Positions 54,698-63,529 of a stretch of 64,000 nucleotides of DNA are shown here, piece by piece. The position numbers were made by a program, and so were the translations under genes. Below the pieces are notes generated by a model. That model was not told the DNA's origin, searched no databases, and was given only the letters and a program-made list of their open reading frames with translations. The stretch's first letter is position 1. Each line of letters begins with the position of its first letter. This stretch comes from Rhodococcus sp. 4CII (GTDB lineage Bacteria > Actinomycetota > Actinomycetes > Mycobacteriales > Mycobacteriaceae): assembly GCF_014256275.1 (NCBI RefSeq), contig NZ_JACCFE010000002.1:4444001-4508000 (forward strand), read 5' to 3'.

Positions 54698-56068
54698 GTG
54701 TCGACCGAGTTGATTCCCATCCTTGCGCTCGCCGTCATGTTTCTGGCGGCGACCGTGCTGCCCGTGAACATGGGCGCCCTCGGCTTCGTTGCCGCCTTCT
54801 TCGTCGGAACCCTGTCGCTGCACATGAGCAGTGACGACATCATCGCCGGCTTCCCCGCCAGCCTGTTCCTGACGCTGGTCGGCATCACCTACCTCTTCGC
54901 GATCGCCCAGAACAACGGGACCGTCGACCTGATGGTCCGCGGGGCGGTCCGGCTGGTCCGCGGTCGCGTCGCCCTGATCCCGTGGGTGATGTTCGGGATC
55001 ACGGCGGTGCTCACCGCGATCGGCGCCCTCGGCCCCGCCGCGGTGGCGATCGTCGCCCCGATCGCGCTTGGCTTCGCCGCCCGCTACAAGATCAACGCCC
55101 TCCTGATGGGCATGATGGTCGTGCACGGAGCGCAGGCCGGCGGATTCTCGCCGATCAGCATTTACGGCGTCACGGTCAACGACATCGCGTCCACGGCGGG
55201 ATTGACCAGCAGTCCGCTCACCCTGTTCCTCGGCAGTCTCGTGTTCAACGCCGCGATCGGTGTACTCCTGTTCGTCTTCCTCGGCGGTCGGAGCCTGATC
55301 GGGCGCAGCGTGCACGACGACGGCCCCGAGGATGCGGCCGAAACCGTCGACGGGGTGTCGGGCGGCGGAGTTCCCGCCACCGCCACCGGCGGTGGCTTGG
55401 GCTCGGGCGGCGCCACCGCGACCAAGGTGCGCCCCACGCCGACGGTCGCGGATTCGCCGGCCCGTTCCCGTGTCACGTTCGATCAGGCCCTCACCCTCGT
55501 CGGCCTCGTCGCGCTCGCCGTGTTCTCGCTGATCCTCGATCTGGACGTGGGCTTCATCTCGATGACGGTGGCCGTCGTCCTGGCGCTCGCCTCGCCGAAG
55601 GCGCAGAAGGGCGCCATCGCTCAGATCAGCTGGTCGACGGTTCTGCTCATCGGCGGCGTGCTCACCTTCGTGGGAGTGCTGCAGGAAGCGGGCACCGTCG
55701 AGTACGTCGGCAATGCGGTGGCGAGCCTCGGTCTGCCGCTCCTCGTCGCCCTCCTCCTCTGCTACATCGGGGCCATCGTCTCCGCCTTCGCCTCGTCCAC
55801 CGCGATTCTGGGAGCGACCATTCCGCTCGCGGTTCCGTTCCTGCTCGCGGGCGAGGTCGGCGCGGTGGGAGTCATCGTCGCGCTCGCCATCTCCTCGACC
55901 ATCGTGGACGTCAGCCCGTTCTCGACCAACGGCGCCCTGGTGCTTGCCAACGCCCAGAACGTCGATCGCGACCGGTTCTACAAGCAGATCCTGAAATACA
56001 GCGCGCTCGTCGTCGCCATCGGACCACTCGCGGCCTGGGCGATCCTCGTGGTGCCCGGCTGGCTCTGA
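54698..56068 (+). CDS. MatC/SLC13-like dicarboxylate carrier
   Basis: A 456-residue membrane protein. GTG 54698 is preceded by CGGAGA and starts directly with the first hydrophobic segment. It has about 11-12 hydrophobic stretches split by a Gly/Ala/Thr-rich hydrophilic linker at about residues 204-260. The N-terminal half (VNMGALGFVAAFFVGTLSL, HGAQAGGFSPISIYGV) fits MatC_N, the malonate/dicarboxylate carrier type; VDVSPFSTNGALVLANA closes the second half. With GntR, CoA-transferase and carboxyltransferase genes nearby, uptake of malonate or a substituted dicarboxylate is a reasonable hypothesis. Confidence 0.85.
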   Translation: MSTELIPILALAVMFLAATVLPVNMGALGFVAAFFVGTLSLHMSSDDIIAGFPASLFLTLVGITYLFAIAQNNGTVDLMVRGAVRLVRGRVALIPWVMFGITAVLTAIGALGPAAVAIVAPIALGFAARYKINALLMGMMVVHGAQAGGFSPISIYGVTVNDIASTAGLTSSPLTLFLGSLVFNAAIGVLLFVFLGGRSLIGRSVHDDGPEDAAETVDGVSGGGVPATATGGGLGSGGATATKVRPTPTVADSPARSRVTFDQALTLVGLVALAVFSLILDLDVGFISMTVAVVLALASPKAQKGAIAQISWSTVLLIGGVLTFVGVLQEAGTVEYVGNAVASLGLPLLVALLLCYIGAIVSAFASSTAILGATIPLAVPFLLAGEVGAVGVIVALAISSTIVDVSPFSTNGALVLANAQNVDRDRFYKQILKYSALVVAIGPLAAWAILVVPGWL

Positions 56069-56105
56069 CCGTCGCCGGGTAGGCGACCGGCACATTCTCC
56101 GGCTC

Positions 56106-56166
56106 TTGACATCGGCCGGGTCAGATGCTTCATTTAATTGGCTGGTCCACTAGGTCACTGAACCAA
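56106..56166 (+). promoter_or_regulatory. CoA-transferase promoter with GntR operator candidate
   Basis: TTGACA (56106-56111), 17-bp spacer, TTCATT (56129-56134), 4 bp, then a 28-bp element (56139-56166) beginning TGGCTGGTCC. Spacing of every part is identical to the promoter at 54582. It gives the CoA-transferase/carboxyltransferase pair its own start. Confidence 0.65.
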
Positions 56167-56212
56167 CAATCCAGATATCGCGGCTCTCGCCAGGAAGTAA
56201 CGGTGGTTGCAC

Positions 56213-57409
56213 ATGTCCACGAAAACGATGGAGCGAACCGGTCCGCTGCAAGGCGTGGTCGTCATCGATCTGACCCGCGCACTCGCGGGCCCGCACGCGG
56301 CGATGATGCTCGGCGACCTCGGCGCGGAGGTCATCAAGGTGGAAACCCCGCACGGCGGCGACGACACCCGCGGCTGGGGACCGCCGTTCGTGGACCCGGC
56401 CTACGGCGAGCGGGAATCGACGTACTTCCTGTCCGCGAACCGGAACAAGAAGTCGATCACCCTCGACCTCAAGGCGGACGACGGACGCGGCACCCTCGAG
56501 TCCCTCGTCCGGCGCGCCGACGTCCTGATGGAGAACTTCCGCACCGGCGTGCTCGACCGCCTCGGCTTCACCACCGAGCGTCTCGCGGAGCTGAATCCCC
56601 GCCTGGTGATCCTGTCCATCAGTGGATTCGGACACGACGGACCCGAGGGGGGACGCGCGGGCTACGACCAGATCGCCCAGGGCGAGGCCGGGCTGATGTC
56701 GCTGACCGGACCGAATCCCGACGACGTCCAGCGCGTCGGCGTCCCCATCGCGGATCTGCTCGCCGGCATGTACGGGGCCTTCGGCGTCGTCGCGGCCCTG
56801 CAGGAACGCGAACGCACCGGCCGGGGCCGCGTGGTGCGCACGTCGTTGCTGGCCAGCGTCGTCGGCGTGCACGCCTTCCAGGGCACCAAGTGGACCGTTG
56901 CCGGCGAGGTCGGCGAGGCCCAGGGCAACCACCATCCGTCCATCTCCCCGTACGGCCTGTTCCGCACCGCCGACGGCGCCGTGCAGATCTCGGTCGGCAG
57001 CGAGGGACTGTGGAAGCGGTTCTGCGCCGGCTTCGACCTCGACCCCGACGCCCCCGGAATGGCCACCAACCCCGAACGCGTCGAAAACCACAAGCAGGTC
57101 CTGGAAATGGTCGAGGACGCGTTCGGCGCATACACCAGCGACGAACTTCTCATCGAACTCGACCGGATCGGGGTGCCCGCCGGGCGGGTCCGGACCATCT
57201 CCGAGGTCTACGAATGGGAGCAGACGAAGTCGCAGAGGCTGCTGATCGACGTCGACCACCGCACGCTCGGCACCATCACCCTGCCCGGGCCGCCGCTCCG
57301 GTTCTTCGACTCGGACGGCACCGAAGTCACCGAGACCCGGCACACCGCACCCCCGGTCCTCGGCGCGGACACCGACACCGTGATGTCGTGGCTGAAGGAA
57401 TGCAGCTGA
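56213..57409 (+). CDS. Family III CoA-transferase (CaiB/BaiF type)
   Basis: A 398-residue enzyme beginning at ATG 56213. VVVIDLTRALAGPHAAMML and RGWGPPFVDPAYG are family motifs, and the nucleophilic Asp is in GYDQIAQGEAG (about residue 152). The C-terminal PPLRFFDSDG and PVLGADTDTVMSW segments are complete. It overlaps the start of the carboxyltransferase gene in TGATG, so the two products are probably made together. In a MatC-linked operon it may load a dicarboxylate onto CoA. Confidence 0.92.
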   Translation: MSTKTMERTGPLQGVVVIDLTRALAGPHAAMMLGDLGAEVIKVETPHGGDDTRGWGPPFVDPAYGERESTYFLSANRNKKSITLDLKADDGRGTLESLVRRADVLMENFRTGVLDRLGFTTERLAELNPRLVILSISGFGHDGPEGGRAGYDQIAQGEAGLMSLTGPNPDDVQRVGVPIADLLAGMYGAFGVVAALQERERTGRGRVVRTSLLASVVGVHAFQGTKWTVAGEVGEAQGNHHPSISPYGLFRTADGAVQISVGSEGLWKRFCAGFDLDPDAPGMATNPERVENHKQVLEMVEDAFGAYTSDELLIELDRIGVPAGRVRTISEVYEWEQTKSQRLLIDVDHRTLGTITLPGPPLRFFDSDGTEVTETRHTAPPVLGADTDTVMSWLKECS

Positions 57410-58917
57410 TGGCACGCCTGACAGCGCCCGAACTGCTCGACCTCGTCGCCGACACCGGAACCTGGGAGTCGTGGGACACCGCCCCTATCCCCGTCGCTGC
57501 GGATTCCGAGTACGCCGACGAACTGCTGCGCGCACAGCAGAAGACCGGACTGGACGAGGCGGTTCTGACCGGGGCTGCCACCATCCGCGGCCGCCGCACC
57601 GCAATCCTGATCTGTGAGTTCGGCTTTCTCGGCGGCTCCATCGGGGTGGCCGCGGGCGAGCGCTTGGTCGCCGCGATACGCCGCGCCACCCGCGATGGGC
57701 TTCCGCTCCTAGCCCTCCCCACGTCGGGCGGGACGAGGATGCAGGAAGGGACCACCGCATTCCTGCAGATGGTCAAGATCACGGCGGCGGTGATCCGGCA
57801 CAAGGAAGCGCACCTGCCCTACCTCGTCTATCTCCGGAATCCCACGACCGGCGGCGTATTCGCGTCCTGGGGCTCCCTCGGCCACGTCACGATCGCCGAG
57901 CCCGGAGCGCTCGTCGGATTCCTCGGACCGCGGGTGTTCGAGGCGCTGTACGACTCGCCGTTCCCGGCCGATGTCCAGACCGCCGAGAATCTCCACGCCC
58001 ACGGACTCATCGACGCGGTGCGGCCGCCGGACCAGCTCGCCGAGATCGTCGACCGCGCGCTGCGCATCATCACCTCCGGCCGTAATGGCCGGCCGTCGCT
58101 CGCCGACGCGCCCGTGCGCGAGACCCTGCCGGACGTCCCTGCGTGGGAGTCGGTGGTCGCCTCGCGCCGCGAGGACCGCCCCGGGGTGCGCGACGTGATG
58201 TTCCACTCCGCCTCGGATGTGCTGCCGCTCAACGGAACCGGTCAGGGTGAGAACGACCCCGGCCTCATCCTCGCCCTCGTCCGGTTCGGTGACATGCCGT
58301 GCGTTCTGCTCGGCCAGGACCGTCGCGGACAGACCACCCGGTCGCCGCTCGGCCCCGGTGCACTGCGCGAAGCGCGGCGGGGAATGCGGCTGGCGGCCGA
58401 ATTGAACCTGCCTCTGGTGACGGTCATCGACACCGCGGGGGCGGCGTTGTCGAAGGAAGCCGAGGAAGGCGGGCTGGCCGGGGAGATCGCACGCTGCATC
58501 GCGGACATGGTCTCCCTAGACGTTCCCACGATCTCCCTGCTGCTCGGGCAGGGCACCGGCGGCGGCGCGCTCGCGTTGATCCCGGCCGACCGGGTGCTCG
58601 CGGCCCGGCACGGCTGGTTGTCGCCGCTGCCGCCCGAAGGGGCGAGCGCAATTCTGCACCACGACATCGCGCATGCTCCGGACATGGCTGCCCGGCAGGG
58701 GATCCGGTCGTCCGACCTCCTCGCGAGCGGCATCGTCGACGAGGTTATTCCCGAATACCCCGACGCGGCAGAAGAATCCGCGGCATTCTGCACGCGCGTC
58801 GGGGCGGTACTCCACCGCGAGTTGTCGCTGCTCGACGCGGCGGACACCACCCAGCGACTCTCCGAACGTGCGGAGCGATTCGACCGGATCGGTCTATTGC
58901 AACCTGCACCTGCATGA
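57409..58917 (+). CDS. Fused acyl-CoA carboxyltransferase (beta+alpha halves)
   Basis: A 502-residue protein joining two crotonase-like halves. Residues 1-240 resemble the AccD/beta half (SGGTRMQEGTTAF, GFLGPRVFEALY); residues 240-500 resemble the AccA/alpha half (GPGALREARRGMRLA, LGQGTGGGALALIPADRVLA). The four-Cys zinc finger of classical AccD is absent. GAAGGA sits 9 nt before ATG 57409. No biotin carboxylase or biotin-carrier gene is nearby, so it must use a partner encoded elsewhere or work as a biotin-independent decarboxylase/transferase, as MdcD-MdcE do in malonate decarboxylase. The MatC-like carrier upstream makes the second option interesting. Confidence 0.82.
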   Translation: MARLTAPELLDLVADTGTWESWDTAPIPVAADSEYADELLRAQQKTGLDEAVLTGAATIRGRRTAILICEFGFLGGSIGVAAGERLVAAIRRATRDGLPLLALPTSGGTRMQEGTTAFLQMVKITAAVIRHKEAHLPYLVYLRNPTTGGVFASWGSLGHVTIAEPGALVGFLGPRVFEALYDSPFPADVQTAENLHAHGLIDAVRPPDQLAEIVDRALRIITSGRNGRPSLADAPVRETLPDVPAWESVVASRREDRPGVRDVMFHSASDVLPLNGTGQGENDPGLILALVRFGDMPCVLLGQDRRGQTTRSPLGPGALREARRGMRLAAELNLPLVTVIDTAGAALSKEAEEGGLAGEIARCIADMVSLDVPTISLLLGQGTGGGALALIPADRVLAARHGWLSPLPPEGASAILHHDIAHAPDMAARQGIRSSDLLASGIVDEVIPEYPDAAEESAAFCTRVGAVLHRELSLLDAADTTQRLSERAERFDRIGLLQPAPA

Positions 58918-58918
58918 C

Positions 58919-58956
58919 CACGGTGCCGGGATCCCGATCGGATTCCCGGCACCGTG
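58919..58956. terminator. Bidirectional hairpin terminator
   Basis: Perfect 13-bp arms (CACGGTGCCGGGA, 58919-58931, with 58944-58956) and a 12-nt loop, between the convergent carboxyltransferase and permease genes. It starts 2 bp after the carboxyltransferase stop. Confidence 0.85.
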
Positions 58957-58959
58957 CGC

Positions 58960-60450
58960 TTACTCGTGGTGCGTTGCGGCGATCTCCGCCCGGAATGCCG
59001 CTTCTCGGGCCTGGTGCCCGGGGCGGCGCCGGAGGATCGACCATGCCACGCCGAGGATCGCGAACCACACCGGAGTCACCAGCAGCGCATGCAGGGTGTC
59101 GTCCTTCTGGGTGAGCGCCCAGATCAGGAATCCGAAGAAGGCGAGCACGACATAACACATCACGACGCCGCCGGGCATCTTGAACGTCGATGCCGCGTGC
59201 AGATGCGGACGACGCTTGCGGTACACCACGTAGCTGATCAAAATGATCGACCAGACGAACATGAAGAGCAGCGCGGAGATCGTCGTGACCAGGGTGAACG
59301 CGGCGATGATCGAGTTTCCGGCCGCGACCATCGCGACGCCGGCCAGAAGGAAGACACCCGACAGCATCAGGGCATTCGCCGGGACGTGACGCCGGGTCAG
59401 TGTGCCGAACCGCGTCGGGGCGTCACCCTCCTGCGCCAGGCCGTAGACCATCCGCGAGGTGGAGTAGATACCGGAATTCGCGGACGATGCGGCGGACGTC
59501 AGCACCACGAAGTTGATGACGGAGGCGGCGATGCCCAGACCCGCCAGGGTGAACATGGTGACGAACGGACTCTTGTCCGGGAGGATGTCACGCCACGGCG
59601 TGACGGAGACGATGACGACGAGTGCCACCACGTAGAACAACATGACGCGCACGGGGATGGAGTTGATCGCGCGGGGAAGATTCTTCTCCGGATCCTTGGC
59701 CTCCGCCGCTGTCGTGCCGACGAGTTCGATACCGACGAAGGCGAACGTCGCGATCTGGAACCCGGCAACGAAACCCATGGGGCCGGTGGGGAAGAGACCG
59801 CCGTCGTTCCACAGGTTCGAGAAACCGGCGACGGCACCGTCGGGCGAGGTGAAGTGGGTGAAGATCATCACGAGTCCGACGACGATCAGGCCGCCGATAG
59901 CGAGGATCTTGATCAGGGCGAACCAGAACTCGGTTTCACCGAAAGCCTTGACCGTGGGCAGGTTCAGCGCGATCAACAGTACGACCGCGCCGAGGGCGGG
60001 AATCCACAGCGGGAGATCGTGCCACCAGTACGTGACATAGCCGGCGATGGCGATGATGTCGGCGATGCCGGTGACGATCCAGCAGAACCAGTACGTCCAT
60101 CCAGTGAAGAATCCCGCCCACGGCCCGAGCAGGTCCCCGGCGAAATCGGAGAAGGATTTGTAGCTCAGATTCGAGAGCAGAATCTCGCCCATCGCCCGCA
60201 TCACGAAGAACAGCATGAAGCCGATGATCATGTAGACGAAGATGACGGACGGGCCGGCGAGTGAAATCGTCTTACCCGAGCCCATGAAGAGCCCGGTGCC
60301 GATGGCGCCGCCGATGGCGATCAGCTGGATGTGGCGATCGGACAGCTGGCGCGACAGATGCGCGCCTCCCGAATCACTGTCCTGTGGAGACGGGCTCGGG
60401 TCGGGAGGCGAGGCGACGGAGGCACGGGTCGGATTCGTTCGTTCGGACAA
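58960..60450 (-). CDS. Amino-acid permease (CycA-like, D-Ser/D-Ala/Gly type)
   Basis: A 12-segment APC-superfamily permease. LSRQLSDRHIQLIAIGGAIG, then TGLFMGSGKTISLAGPS, is the start of TM1 with the unwound GGAIGTG substrate site and is typical of AAT/CycA permeases. The start is unsettled: TTG 60450 has GGAG 5 nt upstream and gives 496 residues; GTG 60489 and ATG 60519 are also in frame, but the latter abuts the riboswitch. A tandem glycine riboswitch lies immediately upstream, so glycine is very probably among its substrates and the switch sets its expression. It converges on the carboxyltransferase gene. Confidence 0.92.
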   Translation of the reverse strand: MSERTNPTRASVASPPDPSPSPQDSDSGGAHLSRQLSDRHIQLIAIGGAIGTGLFMGSGKTISLAGPSVIFVYMIIGFMLFFVMRAMGEILLSNLSYKSFSDFAGDLLGPWAGFFTGWTYWFCWIVTGIADIIAIAGYVTYWWHDLPLWIPALGAVVLLIALNLPTVKAFGETEFWFALIKILAIGGLIVVGLVMIFTHFTSPDGAVAGFSNLWNDGGLFPTGPMGFVAGFQIATFAFVGIELVGTTAAEAKDPEKNLPRAINSIPVRVMLFYVVALVVIVSVTPWRDILPDKSPFVTMFTLAGLGIAASVINFVVLTSAASSANSGIYSTSRMVYGLAQEGDAPTRFGTLTRRHVPANALMLSGVFLLAGVAMVAAGNSIIAAFTLVTTISALLFMFVWSIILISYVVYRKRRPHLHAASTFKMPGGVVMCYVVLAFFGFLIWALTQKDDTLHALLVTPVWFAILGVAWSILRRRPGHQAREAAFRAEIAATHHE

Positions 60451-60520
60451 AGGAACTCCGTGTGGTCGTTGACGCGCAAGGCACGCCACGGTGGGTGGGC
60501 TGCCTCCCCGCTCTGTCATC

Positions 60521-60708
60521 GACCTGAGAGTTTCCGCGAGTGACGACCCGCTTGCCCCATCGGTGAGCCGACCCGGAATTGCAGTCGACCGCTTTCCAGA
60601 GGTGCCGTGCCGCGGCGGTACAGGTGCCTGAGAGTTTCCCGGGGAGGATTTGCTCCTTCGGCGCCCGCTGATCCAGATGGTGGAGGGCGGAACTCTCCCG
60701 CCGCGGCT
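60521..60708 (-). ncRNA. Tandem glycine riboswitch (gcvT motif)
   Basis: Read on the minus strand, two aptamers follow each other. The first (about 60708-60626) contains CGGGAGAG, GGCGCCGAAGGAGCAA and closes with CTCTCAGGCA. The second (about 60605-60521) contains CACCGATGGGGCAAGCGG and closes with CTCTCAGG. These are the conserved cores of the glycine riboswitch. It lies between sdaA and the permease gene and can only act on the permease downstream of it. Confidence 0.92.
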
Positions 60709-60780
60709 CAGTGGCTTCTTCCGTTATGTGATCTGCCTCATACCATACCGTGAATAGCGTTCTGCCTCAATAGATATGAG

Positions 60781-62163
60781 TCAGCATTCGACGAGATTCA
60801 CCGACACGTTCACGGCGAGACCCCCGGTGGAGGTCTCCTTGTACTTCGAACTCATGTCGGCGCCGGTGGCCCGCATCGTCTCGATCACCTGATCCAGGCT
60901 CACCCGGTGGGTTCCGTCGCCGCGCAGGGCCATCCGGGCGGCGTTGATCGCCTTACCCGCCGAGATGGCGTTGCGTTCGATGCACGGGATCTGCACCAGA
61001 CCCCCGATGGGATCACACGTCAGACCCAGACTGTGTTCCATCGCGATCTCCGCCGAGTTCTCCACCTGTTCCGGGGTTCCGCCGAGGATCTCGGCGAGAC
61101 CGGCGGCAGCCATCGACGCGGCGGACCCCACCTCACCCTGGCAGCCCACCTCGGCCCCGGAGATCGACGCCCGCTCCTTGTACAAGGATCCGACCGCACC
61201 CGCCGCCAGCAGGAAGCGCACCGCCGTGTCGTCCGGATCGGACCTTCCGGCGGGGGTGTAGTGCACCGCGTAGTGCAACACCGCCGGGATGATGCCGGCG
61301 GCGCCGTTGGTGGGGGCGGTGACGATCCTGCCGCCGGACGCGTTCTCCTCGTTGACGGCGAGAGCCACCAGGTTCACCCAGTCCTCCGCGAACGCGGGAT
61401 CACGTTCGGGGTCTTCCACATTCAGCCGCTCGTACCAACCGCGGGCGCGCCGCCGCACCCGAAGGCTTCCGGGCAGGTACCCGTCCCGGCTGATGCCGCG
61501 TCGCTGGCACTCGACCATCACGTCGCGAATGTGCAGTAGCCGCGCCCGGACCTCCGACTCGGGGCGGAGAGCCCGTTCGTGTTCGAGCATGACCTCGCTG
61601 ATCGTGAGACCGTAGTGCTCGGTGAGGTCCAGCAACTCGCGCGCCGACCCGAACGAGAGGGTGTTCGCGACGGCGCTGACGGACACCTCCGGTTCGTCGC
61701 CGGTGACGACGAACCCGCCGCCGATCGAATAGTACGTCTGCGCACGGAGTTCGCGGCCGCCCGCACCGATTGCGGTGAGGGTCATGGCGTTCGGGTGGAA
61801 GTCGAGGACGGTCAACGGATGCAGCACCATCTCGTCCTCCGCGAGCGCAATGTCCACCACGCCGCCGAGACGGATACGCCGACTCGCCCGCACCGCCTCC
61901 AGCCGCGCCTCCATCTCCTCGGTGGCGATGGTCTCCGGTCGGTACCCCTCGAGACCGAGGAGAATGGCGGACATGGTGCCGTGGCCCGCGCCGGTGGCCG
62001 CGAGCGATCCGTACAGATCGACGCGGACACCGGCGACGTCGTTGAGAACGCCGAGCGCGCCGAGGTCGGCGACGAACGTGCCCGCCGCCCGCATCGGCCC
62101 GACCGTGTGCGAACTGGACGGGCCGATACCGACCGAGAACAGGTCGAACACACTGATGGTCAC
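60781..62163 (-). CDS. sdaA: L-serine ammonia-lyase (serine dehydratase)
   Basis: A 460-residue single-chain L-serine dehydratase that converts serine to pyruvate and ammonia. GTG 62163 has AAGGA 9 nt upstream. GIGPSSSHTVGPMRAA opens the beta domain; the iron-sulfur cysteines are in EVGCQGEVGSA and TCDPIGGLVQIPCIERN, and the C-terminal KYKETSTGGLAVNV is conserved. It follows glyA by 97 bp, completing a glycine-to-serine-to-pyruvate route. Confidence 0.96.
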   Translation of the reverse strand: MTISVFDLFSVGIGPSSSHTVGPMRAAGTFVADLGALGVLNDVAGVRVDLYGSLAATGAGHGTMSAILLGLEGYRPETIATEEMEARLEAVRASRRIRLGGVVDIALAEDEMVLHPLTVLDFHPNAMTLTAIGAGGRELRAQTYYSIGGGFVVTGDEPEVSVSAVANTLSFGSARELLDLTEHYGLTISEVMLEHERALRPESEVRARLLHIRDVMVECQRRGISRDGYLPGSLRVRRRARGWYERLNVEDPERDPAFAEDWVNLVALAVNEENASGGRIVTAPTNGAAGIIPAVLHYAVHYTPAGRSDPDDTAVRFLLAAGAVGSLYKERASISGAEVGCQGEVGSAASMAAAGLAEILGGTPEQVENSAEIAMEHSLGLTCDPIGGLVQIPCIERNAISAGKAINAARMALRGDGTHRVSLDQVIETMRATGADMSSKYKETSTGGLAVNVSVNLVEC

Positions 62164-62185
62164 GAGGTGAGATCCTTCCTGAGCA

Positions 62186-62236
62186 TCGCAGCGAGTACCG
62201 CAGCGCAGCGAGGAACGCAGTGAGGAGCGGAGGGAC
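62186..62236. repeat. Short degenerate repeats (GCAGCGAG-like)
   Basis: The glyA-sdaA gap contains several imperfect copies of an 8-10 bp unit such as GCAGCGAG and GCAGTGAG in a row. Similar runs occur between genes in related genomes; I see no hairpin or promoter in it. Confidence 0.35.
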
Positions 62237-62260
62237 GGATCGCGCCGGGAAACCTGTTCA

Positions 62261-63529
62261 TTACAGTCCCGGGTAGAGCGGATATTTGTCCGCGAGGACG
62301 CGGACCTGAGCTGCCAGTCCGGTCGTGTCCGCGTCGGCGGGGGCGACGAGGGCCTGGGCGATCAGGTCGGCGACCGTCACGAAATCGTCCCGGCCGAAGC
62401 CGCGCGCGGCCAGTGCCGGTGTGCCGATCCGCAGTCCGGACGTCACCATCGGCGGCCGAGGATCGAACGGAACGGCGTTGCGGTTGACGGTGATTCCGAT
62501 CGCGTCGAGCCGGTCCTCGGCCTGCTGTCCGTCGATGTCGGCATCCCGCAGATCGACGAGAACGAGGTGAACGTCCGTGCCACCGGTGAGGACACTGATT
62601 CCGGCTTCCTTGACGTCGGGGCGGCTGAGGCGCTCGGCGAGTACCTTGGCCCCGTCGAGGCAGCGTTCCTGGCGTTCCGCGAAATCGGGTTCGGCGGCCA
62701 TCTTGAATGCCGTTGCCTTACCGGCGATCACGTGCTCGAGCGGTCCGCCCTGCTGGCCGGGGAAGACTGCGGAGTTGATCTTCTTCGCGATGGCCGCGTC
62801 GTTGGTCAGGATGATCCCGCCGCGGGGGCCGCCGAGGGTCTTGTGCGTCGTCGACGTGACGACGTGCGCGTGCGGTACCGGGGACGGGTGAAATCCGGTG
62901 GCGACCAGTCCGGCGAAGTGGGCCATGTCGACCATCAGGTAGGCGCCGACCTCGTCCGCGATTTCCCGGAACCGGGCGAAGTCCAACTGCCGCGGGTAGG
63001 CCGACCAGCCGGCGATGATCAGCTGCGGTCGGTGTTCGCGGGCTGCCTTCGCGACCTCGTCCATGTCGATCAGGTAGTCCTTCTCGGACACCCCGTACGC
63101 GGCCACGTTGTAGAGCTTGCCGGAGAAGTTCAGGCGCATGCCGTGGGTGAGGTGACCGCCGTCGGCGAGGGAGAGACCGAGGATCGTGTCACCGGGTTTG
63201 ATCAGCGCGTGCATCACCGACGCGTTCGCGGTGGCCCCGGAATGCGGCTGCACGTTGGCGTATTCGGCGGCGAAGAGCGCCTTGACGCGGTCGATGGCGA
63301 GCTGCTCGATCGAGTCGACGTGCTCGCATCCGCCGTAGTAGCGGCGTCCGGGGTACCCCTCGGCGTACTTGTTGGTCAGCACGGAACCCTGCGCCTGCAT
63401 GACCGCGAGCGGCGCGTGGTTCTCCGACGCGATCATCTCGAGGCCGGTGCGCTGCCGCTCGAGTTCCTTGCCGATGAGTGCGGCCACATCGGGATCGAAA
63501 TCCGCGAGGTCGCGGTTCAGGACGCTCAT
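62261..63529 (-). CDS. glyA: Serine hydroxymethyltransferase
   Basis: A 422-residue PLP enzyme that interconverts glycine and serine with methylenetetrahydrofolate. ENHAPLAVMQAQGSVLTNKY and EGYPGRRYYGGCEHVDSIE are hallmark N-terminal segments; the PLP lysine is in STTHKTLGGPRGG (about residue 229). The start codon overlaps the gcvH stop in ATGA, so GlyA is coupled to the glycine-cleavage protein. This copy is probably the catabolic one dedicated to glycine use. Confidence 0.97.
   Translation of the reverse strand: MSVLNRDLADFDPDVAALIGKELERQRTGLEMIASENHAPLAVMQAQGSVLTNKYAEGYPGRRYYGGCEHVDSIEQLAIDRVKALFAAEYANVQPHSGATANASVMHALIKPGDTILGLSLADGGHLTHGMRLNFSGKLYNVAAYGVSEKDYLIDMDEVAKAAREHRPQLIIAGWSAYPRQLDFARFREIADEVGAYLMVDMAHFAGLVATGFHPSPVPHAHVVTSTTHKTLGGPRGGIILTNDAAIAKKINSAVFPGQQGGPLEHVIAGKATAFKMAAEPDFAERQERCLDGAKVLAERLSRPDVKEAGISVLTGGTDVHLVLVDLRDADIDGQQAEDRLDAIGITVNRNAVPFDPRPPMVTSGLRIGTPALAARGFGRDDFVTVADLIAQALVAPADADTTGLAAQVRVLADKYPLYPGL

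Noticed and set aside
58954..60264. A 436-codon plus-strand frame opposite the permease gene
   Set aside because: It is dominated by Glu, Asp, Arg and Gly, the usual reverse image of a membrane protein; no ribosome site or family features.
60490..60519. ATG 60519 as the permease start
   Set aside because: It directly touches the riboswitch stem and has no ribosome site upstream; the added residues are not permease-like. TTG 60450 with GGAG is preferred, though not certain.
62186..62236. The GCAGCGAG-like run as a CRISPR or direct-repeat array
   Set aside because: Units are short, imperfect and contiguous with no spacers of constant length.
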